DNA of 64,000 nucleotides from Ampelomyces quisqualis (lineage: Eukaryota; Ascomycota; Dothideomycetes; Pleosporales; Phaeosphaeriaceae): positions 930,001 through 994,000 of the forward strand of contig JAGTXZ010000008.1 in assembly GCA_018398575.1 (NCBI GenBank), written 5' to 3'. The position numbers were made by a program, and so were the translations under genes. Under the pieces are notes generated by a model. The model was not told where the DNA came from, made no database searches, and saw only the letters and a list, made by a program, of their open reading frames with translations. Shown here piece by piece: positions 57,368 to 64,000 of the stretch. How positions within the stretch are numbered: position 1 is the first letter of the stretch; each line of letters opens with the position of its first letter.

Positions 57368-57768
57368 ATGCTCCCACGCTCCCTCCTCCTGCCCCTCCGC
57401 CGCACCCTCTTCCCCACCTCCCGACTCGCCCTGCGCGCACGACACATCCACACGCCCACATGTGCCTGCGCCACCGTCCTGCGGCGCCCAACGCTCGCCC
57501 GCCAAAAGCTATCTCTCGAGGACCTCACAGCGCGCTTCAACAGCCTGCGCATCCAGCCTGCACAGCAAGCGCGGGGCATGAAAGTCCGCAGCTCGGTGAA
57601 GAAGCTGTGCGACGGGTGCAAGAGCGTGAGGAGGAAGAAGGGCCGATATGTGTATATCATCTGTAGTAAGAATCCGAAGCATAAGCAGAGGTGAGAATTT
57701 TCTTTTCGGGGCGCCAAGGGTTAGGGGGCGAAAGGATTGGTGGCTGACGGTGGGGTAGGCAAGGATGA
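57368..57768 (+). CDS. RTC6: Mitochondrial ribosomal protein bL36m with a 10-nt last exon
   Basis: Two exons, 57368-57690 and 57759-57768; 110 aa. The N-terminal 70 residues are an Arg-rich, acid-free mitochondrial presequence (MLPRSLLLPLRRTLFPTSRLALRARHIHTP). The C-terminal 38 residues are the bL36 domain: MKVRSSVKKLCDGCKSVRRK, then KGRYVYIICSKNPKHKQ, with the zinc-binding-type C..C...C...H pattern (CDGC, C, H). Reading through 57690 would end ...KHKQR-stop. Splicing at AG|GTGAGA to TAG|GCAAGGATGA gives ...KHKQRQG-stop, the exact conserved ending of bL36, with a GGCTGACGG branch-like site. I therefore prefer the spliced form. The protein sits in the large mitoribosomal subunit. The upstream ATG at 57247 would give a 40-residue longer, less mitochondrial-like N-terminus. 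Confidence 0.9.
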
Positions 57769-58236
57769 ACGATAGGATTGCGGGTTGAGATTAAGATGGA
57801 GGTTGAGCGGAGGAGGAGAAAGCTATGCGACGAGATGGGGTCAGAGCATGGGGAGGTCGGCGGGTGAGAAGGCTTGTATGATGGGTATGCATCCTCGGCA
57901 TTTAGGATGGCGTTTCGATTGCACTTGATTCTAGAATGCATGCAAGGAACAGAGATTTCTGCTTTTGGCACGTCAGGTGCATGGGTGGAATACAACATTG
58001 TCAATGCAAGCACTCGGCATTGATTCTCTCAAACACACATTTGAAGTGGTCCCAAGACGTACCAGCAGGCTCCTCGCCGGAACATGATTTCACAAACATA
58101 ATAGTTCAACTCTTGACCTTGGACAGGTGCAGCAGAATCTGCCATGATCATTCAATCTAACCAACCACGAACAATCCTTTGGAGTAGCGCAACTCATCGC
58201 TTCCATTCGTCATTACGCATGATTCCCTCCTTCACC
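57769..58236. other. Convergent intergenic region
   Basis: About 470 bp between the ends of bL36m and RTC5. A minus-strand frame (57657-58013) is a low-complexity shadow. Nothing else seen. Confidence 0.4.
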
Positions 58237-60123
58237 TCACATACTCCCCCCACTCCTCTCCCCACCAACAATCCCCGCCATCTTCAAAAGCTCCCTATCA
58301 AGCTCTACATCCCCCGTACCCAAATTAATCCTCCTCCTTGCCTCGGCCTCTCGTTCCTGCCACGCCCACTCCTTCCTCTGCGCCTCGGCAACTTCATCCC
58401 CGCCACACCCCCACACCTCCAATTCTTCAATCTCAAAGCGATCCTGCCAATCCTTGCCCTTTCGACAAGGCAATTTGCTTGGATGGTAACTCCCGCCGCC
58501 TTCGGACAGATGCGTGAATATTCCGAATTCGAGCGCGTCGTCGAGATGCAGAGATACAGAGCCCGGGCGGAAGATTTGTTGCAAATGGGAATGCGCCGAG
58601 GATTGTAGAGGTATGGGCGTCCCGAGACCAAGGCCAGGTGGGTTTGTGGGAGACTTGTTGAAGTAGATGTAATCGTGGCTGAATTGCGACGCGGAGAACA
58701 CATCGTGTGTGGGAGATAGTTGGAAGAGTTGGGTTGCTGCGTCGCCAAAGCAGGTTTTGCCTGTGTGTTTCCATTGTTGGGGTATGTATGCGCCGTAGAC
58801 AAGAGTCTGGTTGTCTGCCGTGTCAGGTACGCTGTTTGGGTAGCGTTTCGGGGATAGCATGTCTTCGAGGGCTCGTTCACGTGTACTTGATGCTTTGGCG
58901 GGTAGGAGGCGGCCTCTGACGAGGAGAATCGTTGGTGCGCGCCAGTTGAAGACTTGCTTCTCGAAGGAGCCCATGCTGAAGCCATGTTTATTGCCGCTGT
59001 ACAACGGTCGTAAACGTCGGAAAAGTTGACTGCCTCCTATGAAAAATGAGAGTTGGCTTAGAACGGTAAGGTTGAGGATTTCGCCTGGGTCGCGCAGGAC
59101 TGGCTCAGGCTGGGTAACAGGCTTTGGAGGCGGTATCACAGGTTTCGTCTCTCGTATAGGAGAGGCAGGTCCGTTCTTGCGCTTTGCGAGATGGAAATCT
59201 TTCGCAAACAAAAAGTGCTCAAAAAGAGGACGCAGTCCATTGAAAAGGTAGGGTAAACATGACGAGACCACGGTGTTGAAAGTACGATATGTAACCCCGG
59301 GGTGTTTTTCAACGCCGAAAGAAGATAAAATGACATTGGCGGCTTGCCGTAATTCTGCAACTCGATCGCTGGTCAAGTCAGGAGCCAGATTCGAGATGCT
59401 CTGCTGCGCATCCATCGGTGCGATCAGCAGAAGGAGCTCGACAAGCTTTAGGAGGTTGTCGGTCGGTATTATCGAGTGGTGTACGTTGGGCTTTTCGCCT
59501 TGCTTGAAGACTTCAGTGGCGTCCATGGATTCCAGCGCTGCCAGAACCAGCTCGTCGTCCTCTTGCTCGTCTCCCTCGTCACCATCGTCCGGCGCGTCGA
59601 TGGCGAAGCCAAGACTACTGCTCGACGTCGCCCTCTCTTTCCTCTTTCCACTCTCTGCCTCGTTCTCCTTGTCTGCGATCTCCGACTGAATCCCCCTGTC
59701 GTATATCGCCAAGCTCCTGTAAAGCTCCCTCCACCACAGCTCTCTGCTCCTCTTCTTAAGCACCGCGCCGAACCGCTCCGTCATAATCGTGACCACCTTG
59801 AGCAGAGCTTCATGTGTAAGTATAGCAGGCGCCTGGCTCGGCAGAGGGAAGGCGCCCAGGTAGCTAGCCATCTGGAAGACGACCGAGCCCGCTCTCAGCG
59901 CATCCGGCAGTTCGAGGAAGCGGCATAATGTCGCCTCGCTCCAGTAGCTCACGCCAGATTCGGTGTCGGCGAGCGAGCGGAACACGGCGTTGAAGCAGTA
60001 GAGCTCGAGAGGCGTGAAGCTTACTTGCGCAAACCGCTGGGCGAGCAATGCGCTGATCTGTTCTGCCTGTATGTGCGTACCAGAGGTCAAATGACCATGT
60101 TCCGACGAAGAGCCTTGACCCAT
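58237..60123 (-). CDS. RTC5: TLDc-domain protein Rtc5 (restriction of telomere capping protein 5)
   Basis: Single exon, 628 aa. The N-terminus is MGQGSSSEHGHL, an excellent N-myristoylation signal (Gly2, Ser6), so I start here rather than at the in-frame upstream Met (60210), which would bury it. The middle part carries an acidic insert (DAPDDGDEGDEQEDDEL). The C-terminal half is a TLDc domain: LSQLSFFIGGSQLFRRLRPLYSG, KQVFNWRAPTILLVRGRLLP, NQTLVYGAYIPQQWKHTGKTCFG, ATQLFQLSPTHDVFSAS, YIYFN, and FRPGSVSLHLDDALEFGIFTHLSEGGGSY. Its last residues are rich in Glu/Arg. Yeast Rtc5 and Oxr1 are TLDc proteins that interact with and promote disassembly of the vacuolar V-ATPase, and Rtc5 is myristoylated and vacuolar; the name comes from a telomere screen. 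Same strand as the next gene, 207 bp from its end. Confidence 0.92.
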   Translation of the reverse strand: MGQGSSSEHGHLTSGTHIQAEQISALLAQRFAQVSFTPLELYCFNAVFRSLADTESGVSYWSEATLCRFLELPDALRAGSVVFQMASYLGAFPLPSQAPAILTHEALLKVVTIMTERFGAVLKKRSRELWWRELYRSLAIYDRGIQSEIADKENEAESGKRKERATSSSSLGFAIDAPDDGDEGDEQEDDELVLAALESMDATEVFKQGEKPNVHHSIIPTDNLLKLVELLLLIAPMDAQQSISNLAPDLTSDRVAELRQAANVILSSFGVEKHPGVTYRTFNTVVSSCLPYLFNGLRPLFEHFLFAKDFHLAKRKNGPASPIRETKPVIPPPKPVTQPEPVLRDPGEILNLTVLSQLSFFIGGSQLFRRLRPLYSGNKHGFSMGSFEKQVFNWRAPTILLVRGRLLPAKASSTRERALEDMLSPKRYPNSVPDTADNQTLVYGAYIPQQWKHTGKTCFGDAATQLFQLSPTHDVFSASQFSHDYIYFNKSPTNPPGLGLGTPIPLQSSAHSHLQQIFRPGSVSLHLDDALEFGIFTHLSEGGGSYHPSKLPCRKGKDWQDRFEIEELEVWGCGGDEVAEAQRKEWAWQEREAEARRRINLGTGDVELDRELLKMAGIVGGERSGGSM

Positions 60124-60330
60124 GTTTGAACTTTGCTGTAACGCTTCCAAAGTGTATCTCGTGGCACGGCAGGCCAGTGACGTAGTCGCGCAGCTCTTAT
60201 CGATAGGCAAGCCAATCTCTCACGTCCAAGACACACTAAGAAGTCTACAGCATCATCCATCGAATCAAGGTATTTCACTATTCATCCCTGATAACGCGTG
60301 GCACACTCTGAGCGCACGCCGGCAACACCA

Positions 60331-63298
60331 TCACTGCCCTGGAGTGGACGGGGCAATTCCACCACGCCCACCTCCATCGCCGCGCCCACCACGTCCCCTA
60401 TGCGTACCGCGGCCCCGATTACTGAGGAACTCTTCGAAAGAGCCATGTGGCAGATTCGTCGCATGGATACCTGGACTGGCTGTGCCCCGACCACGCGTGA
60501 ATGACCGGGTTTCGTATCGACCAAGCTCAGGGGCGGTTGCTCTATGTGACGGCCCGCCTCGTCCCCTAGTGTTTTGGGTTTTATGGCCCGCACTATTAAT
60601 CAGAACTCTTCCTGTGCCACTGAACCCGCGATGGTGGTCCAACCCGCTCGAACCCCCACGTCCATGAGGAATATGGGTGTGCGGCGCGAAGCCGCTTGGG
60701 TCATATGGCGTGTAGTACGGAGGAGGCGTAGGCAGCGGATGTCCAAAGTGAGGCCATGGTAGCAGTGGAGGTGGTGGTAGCACAGGCTGATCGATGTCTG
60801 GTAGGGCCGTACTAGATCTGGTGGTACGCGCACGTGAGGCTGTCAGAGCAACAAGTGTTTCTTTCGAAACAATCTCGCTGGCGCCATACTTCTGCAAAGA
60901 ATTCTGTAGTCGTTTGAGCATTGTGGCCATATCATCTGTGCGAGGTGGCGCTAATCGACGAGGCGCAGCCGGGGGAGTCGAAAGTGATGGCAGGTGTGGT
61001 TGAGCTGCGGGATGAGGGATATGATCGTCGTAATAGTCATCGTGATATGAAGCAGCGTAGAAGGTAGGCTGAGGTTCGACTTGGGATTTCGACCATTCGA
61101 CCGCAGTGTGTAGGATCTTGTCTGCGTTGGTGGTGAAGTGCTGATCAATCACATCTTTCCATAATGCCGGCGGCTTGTCGAGCCACTCCAGCATTGCGGT
61201 ACGCACAGTGTGTTGACGAACGATTTGATTGTACGACACCGATGGTCCTTCGCCTTGGTCTCCACGATAGGAGAGCTCGCGGCCGGGCTCATTGTACCAC
61301 GGCTCCTCACAGAAGATCATTGCTTGGATTGAGATGAAGACCTGAAGAAGTGTTGATTCGTTGGGCACCCACGGCTCGCCTATACAATTGTTAGCTCACA
61401 TTCGTGCTATGTAAGAAATTGCGCATACCTTGCCATGTTCCAAGAAGACTCAGGCAGACTTTCCCGTCTGCATAGAGGTTGGGATTGAAAGCCACCCTAC
61501 CGCCACCTGTTGTCTTGAACAACACTTGCGGTGGTGTCTTAGGAAACATGCCATCGCACCACACGTCGAACTCAAAGAGACCGTTCTCGTATGGAGTCCC
61601 GACAGGTCCAGTTATGATTACCTTCTGGACATCAGGTCGCGACTCTGCATGGCGAATGAATATACCGGGTGGCAAGCCTGTCTTCAGAGCAGTAATTTCG
61701 GTAATTAGACGTTTGAAGCGACCTGGAACATTGGGTCTCAGCGTCTTTGCACCGGACCCGTGAGCATGAGCTGCTAGAATTTTGTCATCGGGCATATCAA
61801 GCAAAGCGGGGATATCAGCTTTGGCCTGTTTGCCGTTGGCTTCCCCGCCAATACCAGCACCAGAGTTGGCATCGAGATAGGCCCAAAGATCTGCAATTTG
61901 GCGACAGAGCAAGAGAAGATTTTGCCCGTCTCGAGTACGAAACTCTTTGGCGTTGCTTTTTGCTCCACGTAGTACCAGCTTGCTCTGAACGTTCAGATTA
62001 TTGAGGTTGTCCAGAAGCGGCGACGTGCTCTCTTTCGTTGACTCAGCGTGTTTGCCAAAAGAACATGTGAGTAGATTGGACTTGTCTTTCCGTACTGCGC
62101 GCCCGGAGTATACCGTGCTGGTGGCGGTAGCGTAGTGTGCACCTAGGGTACGTAGTATGCTGACCAGAGCTAGGTACACCTCGCTCCTTTTGGTGGCATC
62201 TTCGAGGGAGTCGTTGCGTAAGAGCTCGGCGCAGTAATCGAGAAGCTTACTCTCAACAAGCATTTCTGCGGTTGCATCTGGCGGGTCGAAGTCGAAGCTT
62301 GATTCTCGCTCGAATGAGGGAAGTAGCGCCTCTATCAACTGCAGATGCAAGGCATAGAACTGGTCTTCGGTCCGTTGTGTACTCAGAGCCTTTGCTTTCC
62401 CAATAACACTGGAAGACTGGGCATCAGGTTTGTGACCACTCAGCGTGTGGCTCGCGCCATATGAGGCATAACCTCCTATGTGACTACCATAGCCCATGCC
62501 GCTGGGCATGAACGCTGCGTGGAAATGTCTACCACGGCTTCCGAATCCCACACCTCCACCTCGTCCTCGAGCTTGCTCACCAGCTTTCCATTTCGTCTCG
62601 GGTTCAGGTCTCAGCTTCTGATTCGACTTGCTGTGCGCCAACGCTGCTGATTTCGACCTTGAAAAGTGATCATCGAAGCTACAGAGAAGTAGCCAAAGTA
62701 GAATCAGTCTCCCACCGGTACAGCACCACGAGATCTGTTTACCCTTCACACTGACGAAAGATTGCTTCACCAAAGAGTGAGGTGTGCATGCGATACAAGA
62801 CGATGTTGAGCAGATCTGGCATTTCATCAGGGACCCGAGTGCCGACTTTCCGTCCTTCCAGTGCTTCAGCATGTTGCGGACATCGAGCTCCGACCCGAAA
62901 AACGCATGCCCGCACGCTGAGCACTTGGCCGATCTGATATGCGCACAGAATGTCTCAATTGTTCTGAATGTCATTTCAGTAGGAGCTCCGGCGTCGTAGA
63001 CTGCAGTTTTGGCCTCTTTCTCTTTCAGCGCCCATGGTGACGTAACACGTTGCGGTGCAGCCAATATGCTATTTGTGGGTGTGGACATGGATGCATGTTC
63101 CTGTGCAGGTCGTGCGTCGTGCGAGGTGCCAAATTGAAGTTCGAGAGCATATGCGTATGCAAAGTCGTCATCTTCGTCATAGTGAGCTGGTCCATCGTTG
63201 AGCTCCCTTGACAAGCGCAAAGCTTCTAGGAGTTCGGGATCCTCGTCGTCTTGCGGGTAGTCAGAGCTGTCCCAGCGAGACTTGCCGTTCCGTGACAT
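60331..63298 (-). CDS. BIRC6/UBE2Z-type ubiquitin-conjugating enzyme with UIM and RGG tail
   Basis: Two exons, 63298-61429 and 61379-60331; 972 aa. The first 40 residues hold a ubiquitin-interacting motif (DDEDPELLEALRLSRELND). Two Cys-rich segments (about 120-190: CSACGHAFFGS, CQICSTSSCIACTPH, WCCTGG) may bind zinc. The E2 (UBC) fold lies around 510-700: FIRHAESRPDVQKVIITGPV, YENGLFEFDVWCDGMFPKTPPQVLFKTTGGGRVAFNPNLYADGKVCLSLLGTWQG, with catalytic Cys near residue 615. The FNPNLY-DGKVCLSLL box, in place of the usual HPN, is specific to BIRC6/UBE2Z/UBE2O-type E2s. The intron follows directly in the GTWQG|EPW box. The C-terminal 200 residues are Pro/Arg/Gly-rich with RGG repeats (GRGGSSGL, GRGTHRGRGGRGDGGG). 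There is no BIR domain. It should move ubiquitin (or a related modifier) in the cytosol or nucleus; substrates unknown. Confidence 0.92.
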
Positions 63299-64000
63299 CT
63301 TGCTGCGGTGTTTCCAAGGTTTGCAGTCTCGTTTTGCAAGTGCGGATTGCGAGCGTGGGTAGTAAGCGTAGAAGGGGACGACAAAGGTCAGAGAGGTCGA
63401 TCAGTCACAAAAATGCACACGGCTAACCCGTGGTTTGCTGCCTTCACCTGCAAGCGCGCCGCAGCTCTTCCACGATTATGACGCAAGGCTGAGCCTCAAC
63501 CTACATGCTTGGAAAGTGAATGCGTTGTAGTAATTCGGGATAACAGTGGTCACTGAAGAGATGCGGGGATTGCCTCGTATCTTGCGCGGGCTGAGTGACG
63601 AACGGTGCGAAACAGCAGTGCAGCATTAAGTGAGGACTTTCTGGGATCGATAGTCGCGACCCATGAATCTGAGCCAATCACTCTGGTTAGCTTGCATGCG
63701 AGGCTGGGACCTCTTCAAACCCACCCAAGGTCGACTGCAAACTCGTAATGAAGGCTTTCTAGGATATGGCGGAAGACACGGAAAGAAAAAGGCGGCAATA
63801 AGAGCCCGCGTGTAGTCACGGGAAGCTCGTGCTACACAGCTGCCTGGCCTTCACTTGCGGAGGTCGAGACCCACTAAAACGACCCAATCAGCGACGCACA
63901 TCCACATCCAGCAAGCAACACAGTATGCAGAATATTCATTCGCAAACAATGATCCCACTGTTTGGTGCTATTGCACTTCAACTACTCTATACGTCACGAG
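63299..64000. promoter_or_regulatory. E2 gene promoter region, window edge
   Basis: About 700 bp upstream of the E2 gene start, containing its promoter and 5' UTR. No coding signature at the right end. Confidence 0.4.

Overview
The window reads as nuclear DNA of a filamentous ascomycete (Pezizomycotina; a Dothideomycete is my best guess, by inference only). The signs are compact genes with short introns (about 44-120 bp, GTRNGT...CTRAY...YAG), a mitochondrial TyrRS, an eisosome core protein, squalene synthase, a WSC-domain protein, fungal glycoside hydrolases, and an AT-rich block of the kind left by RIP-like C-to-T mutation. No rRNA, tRNA, CRISPR or intact transposon was recognised.

Layout. 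1-1.8 kb: a decayed gene for a membrane-anchored coiled-coil protein, broken by stops that all fit C-to-T change. 2.3-5.3 kb: a GH36 raffinose-synthase-like enzyme. 5.4-7.8 kb: an almost pure A+T block with diverged direct repeats, tandem arrays and a perfect (TTA) microsatellite of about 77 units. 8.1-16.4 kb: mitochondrial TyrRS, a CAJ1/DJP1-type J protein, eIF4E and squalene synthase. 17-22.6 kb: a WSC/KPPxG-repeat protein, an MFS transporter and a small membrane protein. 23.6-24.9 kb: a G1/S-type cyclin, followed by a 5.1-kb stretch with no gene I can support. 30-38.6 kb: UTP4, a DCAF11-like WD40 protein, Sec61 gamma and an RRM/Gly-rich RNA-binding protein. 39.7-43.3 kb: a GH5 endoglucanase and a beta-hydroxyacid dehydrogenase. 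43.3-50.4 kb: a second gene-poor stretch of 7.1 kb. 50.4-63.3 kb: a dense run of a conserved unknown protein, SAM37, PIL1, a Gfo/Idh/MocA oxidoreductase, mitochondrial bL36, RTC5 and a BIRC6/UBE2Z-type E2.

Most genes are core housekeeping functions (translation, ribosome assembly, protein import and translocation, sterol synthesis, plasma-membrane organisation, ubiquitin ligation). They are not an operon or a biosynthetic cluster. Close head-to-head pairs (unknown protein/SAM37, 151 bp apart; RTC5 and the E2 arranged in tandem 207 bp apart) suggest some shared control. Exon structures were built by hand from splice signals and reading-frame phase; every multi-exon model given with a residue count closes in frame.

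I did not find a clearly new biological system. The items most worth a second look are the decayed coiled-coil gene beside the AT block, the AT block itself, the 10-nt terminal exon of bL36m, the UIM-E2-RGG protein, the conserved unknown gene opposite SAM37, and the WSC/KPPxG protein whose 5' end does not resolve.
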